DNA from: Bacteriovorax stolpii
GTDB taxonomy: Bacteria > Bdellovibrionota > Bacteriovoracia > Bacteriovoracales > Bacteriovoracaceae
Reading direction: 5' to 3'
Assembly (NCBI GenBank): GCA_945860895.1
Contig: CAMASK010000008.1
Coordinates: forward strand, 1-58,792
Length of the DNA: 58,792 bases
Shown here piece after piece: positions 35,663 through 44,084 of this stretch; positions within the stretch are counted from its first letter, which is position 1; the number at the start of each line of letters is the position of its first letter. Made by a program: the position numbers and the translations under genes. A model generated the notes under the pieces. It ran no database searches. It was not told where the DNA came from and saw only the letters and a list, made by a program, of their open reading frames with translations.

Positions 35663-36576
35663 ATACTCAATCTGCTCGTGGCCAATTTGAAGCCTATCTC
35701 TTAGTGAAGGCTGAACTCTATTTTAAAGAAAAAAATGCTCTGAATGAAGCCATCCTTTATTCATTATTGGGGCAGGGTAAAAGAGTTCGTCCCCTTTTGG
35801 CGATGGGATTTTCTCAAGGTTTTCAAGGTAATCTAGATATCGCTCAAGTGTGTGCAATGACTATCGAGATGATACATACCTATTCCCTCATTCATGACGA
35901 TTTGCCGGCCATGGATAATGATGATTTCAGACGTGGTCAGGCAACCAACCATAAAGTTTATGGTGAAGCATTGGCGATATTAGCTGGGGATTCTCTTTTG
36001 ACTTTTGCTCCTGAATTTCTTTTAAAGGAACTAAATTCTCTCAATTTTGCTCCTGAAAAGACCCTTCATTTATTAAATGAACTTTTCATGGCGAGTGGAC
36101 ATAATGGCATGGTCAAAGGTCAGGCACAAGACATGAAATTTGAGAGTGAAGATCATAGTGTCTTTGATCAACAACATTTGCAGTTAACACTTGAAAACAT
36201 CCACAAACTTAAAACCGGCTCCATCATTAGCTGGAGCTGTTTAGCTGGACTTCTTTCCCATCCCGATGAAAATTTTATAAAAACTCATCGCCAGGGCGTA
36301 ATAAATATTGGGAATAAAATAGGTCTACTTTTTCAAATGGTCGATGACATCCTGGACGTAACGGCAGAACTAAAAGAAATCGGAAAGACTCCCGGCAAAG
36401 ATCTTAAGGCCGGCAAACTCACCTATACTCATTTATTTGGACTAGAAGGAAGTGTTTCACGCGCAAAAGAAATTATAAAAACTCTTAGAGTTGATATTAA
36501 AAATTTGGGTCATCATGGAAATTGGCAAATTGTTGATGAAATTATCAGTCTTTTAGAAGGTCAATTGCCAGGTTAA
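35659..36576 (+). CDS. Farnesyl-diphosphate-synthase-type polyprenyl synthase
   Basis: 305 residues. Condenses IPP with allylic diphosphates. GQGKRVRPLL lies at residues 39-47. The first aspartate motif is DDLPAMD at 80-86 followed by RRG, and the second is DDILD at 229-233. The residues before the first motif (IHTYSLIHDD) are those of bacterial IspA farnesyl synthases, so C15 is the likely product; GGPP is possible. It follows the second GHMP kinase directly and links the mevalonate genes to quinone, undecaprenyl or other isoprenoid synthesis. Confidence 0.92.
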   Translation: MNTQSARGQFEAYLLVKAELYFKEKNALNEAILYSLLGQGKRVRPLLAMGFSQGFQGNLDIAQVCAMTIEMIHTYSLIHDDLPAMDNDDFRRGQATNHKVYGEALAILAGDSLLTFAPEFLLKELNSLNFAPEKTLHLLNELFMASGHNGMVKGQAQDMKFESEDHSVFDQQHLQLTLENIHKLKTGSIISWSCLAGLLSHPDENFIKTHRQGVINIGNKIGLLFQMVDDILDVTAELKEIGKTPGKDLKAGKLTYTHLFGLEGSVSRAKEIIKTLRVDIKNLGHHGNWQIVDEIISLLEGQLPG

Positions 36577-36585
36577 TCATGTTAT

Positions 36586-37281
36586 TTACTTACGAGGAGC
36601 AATAACTAAGACAAACTCCCGCTTATCATTATCCCCAATGGTCTTTAAGACTGATTGAGTACTTCCCCTGAGTAAAACCTCACTGCTTGCCCCCAGATCA
36701 CTTGCTAAAAAAATCTCACGATCCATGGCAAGCTTACTCATCTCTTCCAGCAGTTTTTTAAGCCGATAAGGAGTTTCCATCCAAATCAAGGTCTCAGGAG
36801 CTTTGAGCTCTTTTTTCATCCATTCAGTTCTTTCAGGCTCTTTTACAGGAACAAATCCTGAAAAAATAAAACGAGCATGAGAGAATCCACTCAAGGCAAT
36901 CGCCAGTGAAATCGAATTTGGATAGGGAGTTGCAGTCACTTTTATTTTTTGTTTATGGCAAGCATCTACTAGTAATTGTCCTGGATCACAGAAGGCCGGA
37001 AGACCACAGTCACTTAAAAGATAAGCCTTCTTATTATTTTTTAATTCTTTAATAATCTCGCTTTGGATTTTCTCCTGAGTATGCTCATTGAAAAGAATAA
37101 ATTTTTCAATTGCTTCTCTGGGTAGACCCCATTTTAACCACCTTTGGCGGCCTATCTTGTGTTCTTCGACCAAGATCAAAACATTTTCTTTTAAGCAATC
37201 GGCCAGAAGTAGTTCTTTGGCCACATTCTCTAAGGGATGGTCTTCTTGAATCGGAGTCGGTACTAAAATTAATTCACTCAC
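36586..37281 (-). CDS. RsmI-like tetrapyrrole-methylase-fold SAM methyltransferase
   Basis: 231 residues. The pattern of the 16S rRNA 2'-O-ribose methyltransferase RsmI is visible: ELILVPTPIQEDHP at the start, YLLSDCGLPAFCDPGQLLV (canonical SDAGTPxxSDPG is altered), PNSISLAIALSGF, FSGFVPVKEPERTEW and METPYRLKKLLEEM. The protein is about 50 residues shorter than RsmI and lacks the C-terminal helical domain, as in a separate subgroup of these methyltransferases. Its target is therefore not certain. It overlaps the upstream gene by four bases. Confidence 0.75.
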   Translation of the reverse strand: MSELILVPTPIQEDHPLENVAKELLLADCLKENVLILVEEHKIGRQRWLKWGLPREAIEKFILFNEHTQEKIQSEIIKELKNNKKAYLLSDCGLPAFCDPGQLLVDACHKQKIKVTATPYPNSISLAIALSGFSHARFIFSGFVPVKEPERTEWMKKELKAPETLIWMETPYRLKKLLEEMSKLAMDREIFLASDLGASSEVLLRGSTQSVLKTIGDNDKREFVLVIAPRK

Positions 37282-37817
37282 TCGTCCAACTTTAAAAATA
37301 ATTCAGGCCTATGAAAGTCTGGATTATTTTCAGAATTAGGTTCGAGGGCGTAATACTCCCGAGGCTCAGAAGCCAGGATAGAAAAGAAGCCGCCATAGAG
37401 AAGATTACCTTTTAATTCCTCCGGCAAAATTACTTCCATTTTGCCCGTCCAAAGTTTATCTGTGACTGACACTTCATGTTTGAAGTCTAAAGTCTTTGGT
37501 GGAAAAAAGATATTTCGTGGCTCTTTAATAATCAAAGCAAAAGGTTGATTGAGGGGTGAAATTTGTATTTCAAGATAAGGAGCCTTCACATCATTTTCAT
37601 GATCCCGCAGTTGTAAAAAAGCTTCCATCACATCTTTATTCCAAAGACCCCAGTTCTTGAGCCAGTCAGTAGTGAATATTGGATCATTCTGCCAAGCTGG
37701 GCCTGTGCGCTTTTGAATTTGAAACTCTATCAAGACTTTGGAATGGATTCGCTGCCAATTAACTTTAATACTGTGTCCAGAAAAGGCCGGGGCATGTTTT
37801 TTGAGGTAAGCTTGCAT
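37278..37817 (-). CDS. DOMON-like beta-sandwich protein
   Basis: 179 residues. The pattern GLWNKDVMEAFLQLRD, then YLEIQISPLNQPFALIIKEP, then LASEPREYYAL and NPDFHRPELFLKL resembles the DOMON_like_type9 family, which has an NDxLWxxDxxExFL and PDFH layout. DOMON-like domains bind haem or sugars in some families, but the ligand for this group is unknown. There is no signal peptide, so it is probably cytoplasmic. It is coupled by overlap to the RsmI-like gene and divergent from the RlmL-like gene at 37843. Confidence 0.55.
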   Translation of the reverse strand: MQAYLKKHAPAFSGHSIKVNWQRIHSKVLIEFQIQKRTGPAWQNDPIFTTDWLKNWGLWNKDVMEAFLQLRDHENDVKAPYLEIQISPLNQPFALIIKEPRNIFFPPKTLDFKHEVSVTDKLWTGKMEVILPEELKGNLLYGGFFSILASEPREYYALEPNSENNPDFHRPELFLKLDE

Positions 37818-37842
37818 GGATTAATGCTATCATAGGAGAACT

Positions 37843-38955
37843 ATGATTGTTAACTATCAGTTGTTTTTAGTGATTCCACCCGGACTTGAAGATCTGGCCC
37901 TCAGAGAAGTTGAGCTCAAATGTCCTATTTCAGCTGTTCAATTACACAAAGGTGGACTTGAGTTAGAGGCAGACCTAAATTGGATCATTAAGGCGCATTG
38001 TGAATTAAAAATCCCAACCCGGATTTTAATGCGCCTGACAACTTTTAAAATAAGAGATTTTCCTAAGCTTTATCAGAAATTTTCTACTTTTAAGTGGAAT
38101 GAGTATTTATCCCATCCAGAACCTGAATGGGAAATTAGCTGTTCAAAAAGTCGGCTTAATCACACGGGGCGAATTGAAGAGACGGTTAAGAAGGCTTTAG
38201 CCGAGGCCATGCGCAAGCAGCCTTTGGGAATGGATTGGCAAAAGAAGAACTTTGGCCCTCAAACATTTTACATTCGCTTGGTTGATGATAATTTGACCTT
38301 GAGTCTGGACCTCTCTGGTGATCCACTTTATAAAAGAGGATTCCAAAAAATAAAAGGTGAAGCTCCGATTAGAGAAAATTTCGCCGCTGCTTTTGCCTTT
38401 GAAATTCTTCATGACCTTGATTCAAAAGTGACATTAATTGATCCGATGTGTGGCTCGGGAACTCTTCTCACTGAGGCTTTAACTTTTTTTACTCCGCTTC
38501 ATTTAAGAAAGTTTTCATTTGAGGAAGCGCCTTTTTTTAAAGGGAAATTAGTAAAGTTAGAAACTAATGATAATAAATTGCCAATTGATCACGCAATTGG
38601 AATAGATCTAAATGGTGAACTACTCGAAAAAGTTTCAAAAGAACTTAAAGAAAATCTTCCTATTACTTTTAAGCATCAAGATTCCTTGAAAGAAAAAATT
38701 ACCAGAGAAACATCCGTTATTCTGTGTAACCCTCCCTATGGAGAAAGAATTCAAATTCAGGGTAAGCGTGGTTCATTTTTAAAGGAAGCTTGGGAAAAAT
38801 TCATACAGGTAGATGCCCCACTGCGCTTTGGCTGGGTGCTGCCTTCAGATATGGATGACTTATTTAGTAAGGCAGCAGAGTATCGGGTGAAATCAAAAAG
38901 GCATCTTAAAAACGGTGGAATGGCAGTCACATTTTGGATTTGGGAAAGAACTTAA
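37843..38955 (+). CDS. THUMP-domain rRNA guanine-N2 methyltransferase (RlmL N-terminal type)
   Basis: 370 residues. The N-terminal THUMP region (YQLFLVIPPGLEDLALREVE, ELKIPTRILMRLTTFKIRDF) is followed by a UPF0020-type methyltransferase domain with SAM motif IDPMCGSGTLLTEA and catalytic NPPYGERIQ. It probably makes m2G in 23S rRNA (2445 position in E. coli numbering). The E. coli RlmK half is absent, so this is the single-domain form. GGAG precedes the ATG by four bases. Confidence 0.88.
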   Translation: MIVNYQLFLVIPPGLEDLALREVELKCPISAVQLHKGGLELEADLNWIIKAHCELKIPTRILMRLTTFKIRDFPKLYQKFSTFKWNEYLSHPEPEWEISCSKSRLNHTGRIEETVKKALAEAMRKQPLGMDWQKKNFGPQTFYIRLVDDNLTLSLDLSGDPLYKRGFQKIKGEAPIRENFAAAFAFEILHDLDSKVTLIDPMCGSGTLLTEALTFFTPLHLRKFSFEEAPFFKGKLVKLETNDNKLPIDHAIGIDLNGELLEKVSKELKENLPITFKHQDSLKEKITRETSVILCNPPYGERIQIQGKRGSFLKEAWEKFIQVDAPLRFGWVLPSDMDDLFSKAAEYRVKSKRHLKNGGMAVTFWIWERT

Positions 38956-39003
38956 GTTTAAATTTACAGGACTTTTCTTTCTGCTCTTGATTAAACTCTC
39001 AGC

Positions 39004-40398
39004 ATGGAAATAAATAAGGAGTATTTTTTTATCCTCTCGGTCATCTCGTCATTGATAATTCTCGCATTGGCCTATTCGCACTTTGGCGCAAATCGTAACA
39101 ATCAATTCAAAAATTTGGCAGAATTCTCATTTGCATTTTTAACCATGATCACCATGAGTTTTCTCTCCCTCAATGGAGCTATGTATTTCATCTTATTAAG
39201 TCTGTTATCATGGTTTTGGACGCTACGAGGCTTAGTTCTGGTTTGTCAGGATATTTCAGGAAAAAGATTGGTTCTAAAAGACCATTATATGGCACTGGCA
39301 GCAGGAGTCATTCTCTCCTTAGTGCTATATATTCTAAAACTAAGCATGCTCATTTACATGGCGCCATTGGCAGTGAGTTATGGTCTTGTAAACTTATCCA
39401 TCATCTATCAAACCTACAAAAAAATACCGGTCCAAAATTTTGGACTATTAGAAAAAATATTTTTTGGAAGTATGGTTACATTTATTTTCTCTCGTTTATT
39501 ATTTCCTTTCTGGATCAGTAATCGGGAGGGTATGAACTCGGCATTTATGTTAGATACAGGTCTCATGTTTATATTGAATATTATTCTTTATCCTCTTTAC
39601 CTTGAGAAATTTATCATTGGTTATTTAAACCATTCCCTGAAAATCAGAAACCGGCAATTATTCAATCGTTCAACCTTTTCAGAGTTTAAGATACTGTCAG
39701 CAGGTGTTGCCCACGAAATCAATAATGCACTCACAATTATTAACGCCAAGACCGAACAACTCATGAGGATTTACAAAAGTGAAGAGGATCAAAAAAATAT
39801 AAAGATGGTATTAAATTCCGCAGATCGTATAGGAAAAAGCATTCGTGGATTAAGGGAGTTTATTTATCCCAAACAACAAATAACACCAGAGGTAATTAAA
39901 GTACGTGAATTGTTGGACCATGTTCTGATGCTCTATGGTCAACGGCTTAGAAATCATGGTGCCGTGATCATTTCACGAGGAATGAATAATGAATATATTA
40001 AAGGCTACAGAATGCAATTAGAGCAAGTTTTTTTAAGCTTAATAAATAATGCTCTGGAAACTATTGATAAGCTCAAAGATAAGTGGATAGAGATTTTAAG
40101 TGAAACTAATAAAAATAAAATCATCATTCTGATACGTGATTCTAGTCCCGGCCTGAGTAATGAAATGGCAGATGCGATACTGAAGGATTCACTCAATTTA
40201 AAGAATTCCGAGGAAAATGGACTGGGGCTAGTAATGGACAAAGAGATTATCCTTAAACATGGAGGCTCACTAGAATACGTCAAGGGAACTTCTAATCGAA
40301 CGTTTAAATTAACTCTCCCCTTAACCAATACGAGTGAAATGCTGGAACATGTGCCAGCTTTGCCAGAGGAAGCAATACAAAGTCTGTCGACGCATTAA
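39004..40398 (+). CDS. Membrane sensor histidine kinase
   Basis: 464 residues. Six or seven hydrophobic helices (residues about 8-215) have no large periplasmic loop, so the stimulus is probably sensed within or near the membrane. The HisKA-type dimerisation helix has the phosphoacceptor H237 in SAGVAHEINNALT. The HATPase domain has NNALETID (N box), IRDSSPGLS (G1) and NGLGLVMDKEIILKHGG (G2). No response regulator is adjacent, so the partner is unknown. The gene ends four bases inside the convergent corA gene. Confidence 0.88.
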   Translation: MEINKEYFFILSVISSLIILALAYSHFGANRNNQFKNLAEFSFAFLTMITMSFLSLNGAMYFILLSLLSWFWTLRGLVLVCQDISGKRLVLKDHYMALAAGVILSLVLYILKLSMLIYMAPLAVSYGLVNLSIIYQTYKKIPVQNFGLLEKIFFGSMVTFIFSRLLFPFWISNREGMNSAFMLDTGLMFILNIILYPLYLEKFIIGYLNHSLKIRNRQLFNRSTFSEFKILSAGVAHEINNALTIINAKTEQLMRIYKSEEDQKNIKMVLNSADRIGKSIRGLREFIYPKQQITPEVIKVRELLDHVLMLYGQRLRNHGAVIISRGMNNEYIKGYRMQLEQVFLSLINNALETIDKLKDKWIEILSETNKNKIIILIRDSSPGLSNEMADAILKDSLNLKNSEENGLGLVMDKEIILKHGGSLEYVKGTSNRTFKLTLPLTNTSEMLEHVPALPEEAIQSLSTH

Positions 40399-41312
40399 TC
40401 AATTTGTGGAGCAAACCAATCCTCCCTTTTAAAGTACCAGATCGCCACTGCCGAAATAAAAACCATTGTTAATGAAACAACTTCCAGTCCAATGCGAGAA
40501 TGGGCACCTGGTAGGTAATCAAAATTCATTCCGTAAAATGAGGCGATAAAAGTGAGCGGTAGCATTAGGGAGGCAAATACAGTGAGAACTTTCATCACCT
40601 CGTTGGCATGCTGATTGGCAATCGAAAGATGCAAAGCATAGAGTTGATCAAAACTATGAGAAATATCCTCCAGTTCAAAATACATCTGATCTATGTTTTC
40701 TTTTAAATCCTGAAGAAGAGATCTCTTTTCTTTCCAAAAATCTTTGCTCAGGAGTATGGCACTGGTAGTTTGTTTCAAAATACCTTTGAGGACAAAAATC
40801 TTTCGCCTGAAATGATAAAGCTTTTTATTACTTAGGGATTCTTTACTGCGGGAAAGAACCTTGTCCTGAAAAATTTCATAATCGGCACGCAGCCTTATGA
40901 GAGGCTCCTGATAAGTATAAATGATCTCTTTCAAAAGTTGATGAACTAGTCCCTGTAGATTCCGGGGAAATCCAAATCGATCTTGCTTTTCGATAAATTT
41001 TTTTAAAAAATCCAAATCAGTTGTATGAATAGTGATGAGTCTTTCCTCAGTAATAAACAGGGCCATCTTACTGGTCAATTCCTGAACGGTGAAATCATGG
41101 GGAGTTGAAGTGGGGTCAAAAACTCTGGTCATAAGAAAATAACCATTCTCTGTGCGCTCAAATTTAGGGAGATGATCAGCTCTTAAACAGTCCTGCACAA
41201 GAAGAGACGACAGTTTATATTCAGAATGCAGAAAATCAAAATCAATGATGGAGAGATGCTCAACATCGATCCAGGAATAGGCTTTATTGATAACTACATT
41301 GTCCGTTATCAT
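40395..41312 (-). CDS. CorA-family divalent cation (Mg) transporter
   Basis: 305 residues. A large N-terminal cytoplasmic domain with VQDCLRADHLPKFE is followed by a long helix, then two C-terminal membrane segments. The pore motif YGMNFDYLPG, with the diagnostic GMN, lies between them. The C-terminus WYFKREDWF fits family members. It forms pentameric channels for Mg2+ (or Co2+/Ni2+/Zn2+ in relatives). It is the only gene between the kinase and the U32 group, with no visible promoter match. Confidence 0.93.
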   Translation of the reverse strand: MITDNVVINKAYSWIDVEHLSIIDFDFLHSEYKLSSLLVQDCLRADHLPKFERTENGYFLMTRVFDPTSTPHDFTVQELTSKMALFITEERLITIHTTDLDFLKKFIEKQDRFGFPRNLQGLVHQLLKEIIYTYQEPLIRLRADYEIFQDKVLSRSKESLSNKKLYHFRRKIFVLKGILKQTTSAILLSKDFWKEKRSLLQDLKENIDQMYFELEDISHSFDQLYALHLSIANQHANEVMKVLTVFASLMLPLTFIASFYGMNFDYLPGAHSRIGLEVVSLTMVFISAVAIWYFKREDWFAPQID

Positions 41313-41358
41313 TGAAGCATTTTAAAAAAATCAGAGTACCAAGGCAATGGATGATGAG

Positions 41359-41667
41359 TTAACGGTCAACGCTGCATTTCTTGAGTAAAGGCAGATACAT
41401 TCCTTGATTGTTTAATTCGGAAAGGACTCCTTTTCTTTCCTGAGTTTGCCATAGATAAGTATCATTGCGATAGCCATCTTCCGAGTCACTTACAAAACGG
41501 TGTAATACTACAGTCTTGTTATTCATCTTAATGGTGAGATTGTCATAATCTTCAGATAAATTGGTGACCAAATTTTCTTTTTTTTCACATTTATAATAAA
41601 CGATCCTCTCCTGATCTGGTTGAGTATAGGAGCAACTCACTATTATAAATAAAAAAAAGTATTTCAT
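41359..41667 (-). CDS. Small MliC-like lipoprotein
   Basis: 102 residues from the ATG at 41667, which gives a short lipoprotein signal ending IVSC; the frame opens 48 bases earlier with no signal. The mature part has paired cysteines (YYKCEKKEN near the start and LLKKCSVDR at the end) and a central NLTIKMNNKTVVLHRFVSD with LWQTQERKGVLSEL. That layout resembles MliC/PliC lysozyme inhibitors, which protect the periplasmic peptidoglycan. The match is by eye. The stop of the upstream U32 paralogue lies five bases before this ATG. Confidence 0.55.
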   Translation of the reverse strand: MKYFFLFIIVSCSYTQPDQERIVYYKCEKKENLVTNLSEDYDNLTIKMNNKTVVLHRFVSDSEDGYRNDTYLWQTQERKGVLSELNNQGMYLPLLKKCSVDR

Positions 41668-41671
41668 AACC

Positions 41672-42820
41672 TTATTGATAGAACACCTGAGATTTAACCC
41701 AGACTCCCCCAACAAATTGGATTAAGGCCATTTTTTGTGGTCCAATAAAATCCAGTTCTTCTAGGCTTAAGTTGCGCAAAGAAAAAATATTTACTTCAAA
41801 GATTTCCCCTTTGGGATGAACGATTCTAAGTTTATCAGTCTTAGAAAGCCCTTTGGGATTTTTAACCAGGATGGCCAGGTGAGAGCCTTTTTCAGCTTCC
41901 ATCACCTCTCCAATATAATTGCCTTCTCTATTTTGGAGTCGATGATTTTTAAGTTTTGGAAACAAAACATCCGTCTTGTTGACCAGATAAAAACCGCGCA
42001 TCAAATCCTGTGGATATTTTTCTTTAAAAGCTTCAAGTTCACCCTCAAAGCTATTCGCACATAATCCTTTCACTATTTTCAAAAGATCCATTTCAGTCCA
42101 GCGAAAATCCAGACGAAAAAATCCTAAGCCCATTTTACTTAGATCCTGGGCAAATTCTATCAGACAAAAATCCTTAATATGAAACATGAAGGTTCCATGG
42201 CGATTTTCAACGATGGGAAAACCTTTGTGAGGTGACTCCTCACTTTCACCGATAGCATTAATGGTTTCATGATAGGAAAATTTATCTTCCATTAAAGGAG
42301 ATAATAATAATCTGGGAGTATAGAATAATAAAATTCTTCCTAGACCTAATAATTCACAAGGAACTTTCAGTTGCTTAACATATTCTTCAATTGTGAGTCT
42401 TGGTAATTCAATGGAGAGAACAATTCGTTCCATGCGCCCTTGCACATGATCGATCCACCCTTTAAGGGCGACAATATTATGATTTCCGTTTTCAGCAATA
42501 AACTGCAGTGGCTTTGACGTATTTTTAAAGCTCCATTCAAGAGCACCAGGATCTTGCACACGCAAAGAATCAAATGAATCTAAAAAAAGTTTTATTTTAT
42601 TAGCTAAGCCCCCAAAAGTGTTTTCCGTCATGAGAACATCCCATTCGAAAATAACTTTTAACCCCATCTCTCTGGCACGTTTTGATAATTCAAGAAATTC
42701 GTCATTGTTCAGTTTTCCAAAGCGAGAAAATTCCTGATGTCCCAGGATAACCTCACTTAATCCCTGATCTTTGATTAAACCTAAATCATGCAGTGTTTGT
42801 GCAAAGGTTGTCAGTTTCAT
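41672..42820 (-). CDS. Diverged U32 peptidase-family protein
   Basis: 382 residues. It keeps the U32 layout, for example VENRHGTFMFHIKDFCLIEF and the C-terminal strand-rich PKGEIFEVN region, but the segment that holds the metal-binding cysteine cluster in TrhP-like enzymes is replaced here by one without cysteines (ETINAIGESEESPHKG). It may be a non-catalytic partner of the TrhP-like protein encoded just upstream; UbiU-UbiV show that U32 proteins can work as pairs. It overlaps the trhP-like gene by four bases (ATGA), which fits stoichiometric expression. The function is inferred from pairing alone. Confidence 0.7.
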   Translation of the reverse strand: MKLTTFAQTLHDLGLIKDQGLSEVILGHQEFSRFGKLNNDEFLELSKRAREMGLKVIFEWDVLMTENTFGGLANKIKLFLDSFDSLRVQDPGALEWSFKNTSKPLQFIAENGNHNIVALKGWIDHVQGRMERIVLSIELPRLTIEEYVKQLKVPCELLGLGRILLFYTPRLLLSPLMEDKFSYHETINAIGESEESPHKGFPIVENRHGTFMFHIKDFCLIEFAQDLSKMGLGFFRLDFRWTEMDLLKIVKGLCANSFEGELEAFKEKYPQDLMRGFYLVNKTDVLFPKLKNHRLQNREGNYIGEVMEAEKGSHLAILVKNPKGLSKTDKLRIVHPKGEIFEVNIFSLRNLSLEELDFIGPQKMALIQFVGGVWVKSQVFYQ

Positions 42821-44022
42821 GAATTGGCCTTTTGTCGAACCAATTGCATGCTCTCTACTCCCGCTTTGTAAGGAAGTTTGATGAGAGTTGACGGTTTGGT
42901 ACGAGTCAAAGGTTTCATCATGATATCTGTAATTTCATTAGCGATGATATTTATAACCTGACCTTTAAACGGTAGTATTTCTAATTCAGCACCTTGATTG
43001 AAAGCATTTCTCACCTCAATCACAATGCCGCAATTAGGACTGGCTTCAATGACGGTTCCTACCATTTGCCACTCGGCTTCTGTGGAGTTTTCCCTCTCAT
43101 TAAATATACTTTCTGCTCCCGCCTTCTCTATCAGGCTGGCATTAGTGTAAGTGCGATGAGAAACTTTTTTAAGTTCTGATTCCCAATAGAGAAGATCATC
43201 AGATAAAAAATTCCCATGCTCGTGATAATACCTCAAAGCTTCGGTATAAATCTTACTCATGGTGCCGGTATAAAGATGACTCTTCATTCGACCTTCAATT
43301 TTTAATGAATCAATACCCTCATTTATAAATTCAGGCAGGATTCTTAAACCCTCCAGGTCTTTTGAACTCATAAAGAAAGCTTTCTTTTTTTCTTCTGTAT
43401 CAAGACCCATATCCAGAGAGTATTCAAAGCGGCAGGAGTGAGCACACCCTCCTCGATTCGAATCGCGTCCTTGGGTGAAGTTTGAAATCACACAATGTCC
43501 GGAATAGGCCATGCACATAGAACCATGAATAAACATTTCAACTTCAATATTGGCTTCGCGTTTAATTTTTCCGGCTTCTTTCACAGAAAGCTCGCGCCCC
43601 ACCACGACTCTGGTGGCCCCTATGGATTTCCAGAATTTTGCAGCTTCAACATTGAGAGTAGAGGCTTGGGTTGATATGTGGATGGGAATATTTGATAAGC
43701 GAGCTACAGTTTTAACCACTCCCAGATCAGAAACAATGACGGCATTAACTTTGATTTCTTCTAAGAAAAGAACGAATTCCGGCAACTCCAGAAGATCTTT
43801 ATCATGGAGAAAAGAATTCAGGACAACATAGACCTGTGCTCCTCTCTCATGAGCAAAGGCAACACCCTCCCGCAACTCATCCAGAGTAAAATTATCAGCC
43901 GCTGTACGAAGTCCGAACTTTTGCCCACCCACGTAGACGGCGTTAGCACCATAGAGCACGGCAACTTTTAATTTATCCAGACTTCCGGCCGGTGCAAGAA
44001 TCTCAGGTAATACTTGTGACAT
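42817..44022 (-). CDS. trhP: U32-family tRNA hydroxylase TrhP-like protein
   Basis: 401 residues from the ATG at 44022, preferred over 44046 because GGGAG lies nine bases upstream. Motifs: ILAPAGSLDKLKVAVLYGAN at the N-terminus, ISTQASTLNVEAAKFWKSIG, and the cysteine region MCMAYSGHC with GGCAHSCRFEYS. MSSKDLEGL and SLKIEGRMKS complete the family pattern. TrhP makes 5-hydroxyuridine in tRNA using prephenate. The gene is longer than the shortest U32 proteins and includes the C-terminal beta-barrel domain. Confidence 0.85.
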   Translation of the reverse strand: MSQVLPEILAPAGSLDKLKVAVLYGANAVYVGGQKFGLRTAADNFTLDELREGVAFAHERGAQVYVVLNSFLHDKDLLELPEFVLFLEEIKVNAVIVSDLGVVKTVARLSNIPIHISTQASTLNVEAAKFWKSIGATRVVVGRELSVKEAGKIKREANIEVEMFIHGSMCMAYSGHCVISNFTQGRDSNRGGCAHSCRFEYSLDMGLDTEEKKKAFFMSSKDLEGLRILPEFINEGIDSLKIEGRMKSHLYTGTMSKIYTEALRYYHEHGNFLSDDLLYWESELKKVSHRTYTNASLIEKAGAESIFNERENSTEAEWQMVGTVIEASPNCGIVIEVRNAFNQGAELEILPFKGQVINIIANEITDIMMKPLTRTKPSTLIKLPYKAGVESMQLVRQKANS

Positions 44023-44084
44023 TTTTGGGATCTCCCAACGAATCATTTACCAAAATAAGGCCATAAGTTAAACTATGAATATCT

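Noticed and set aside
39210-39521. Second plus-strand frame within the histidine kinase gene
   Set aside because: It overlaps the membrane region of the kinase in another frame and shows no recognisable domain.
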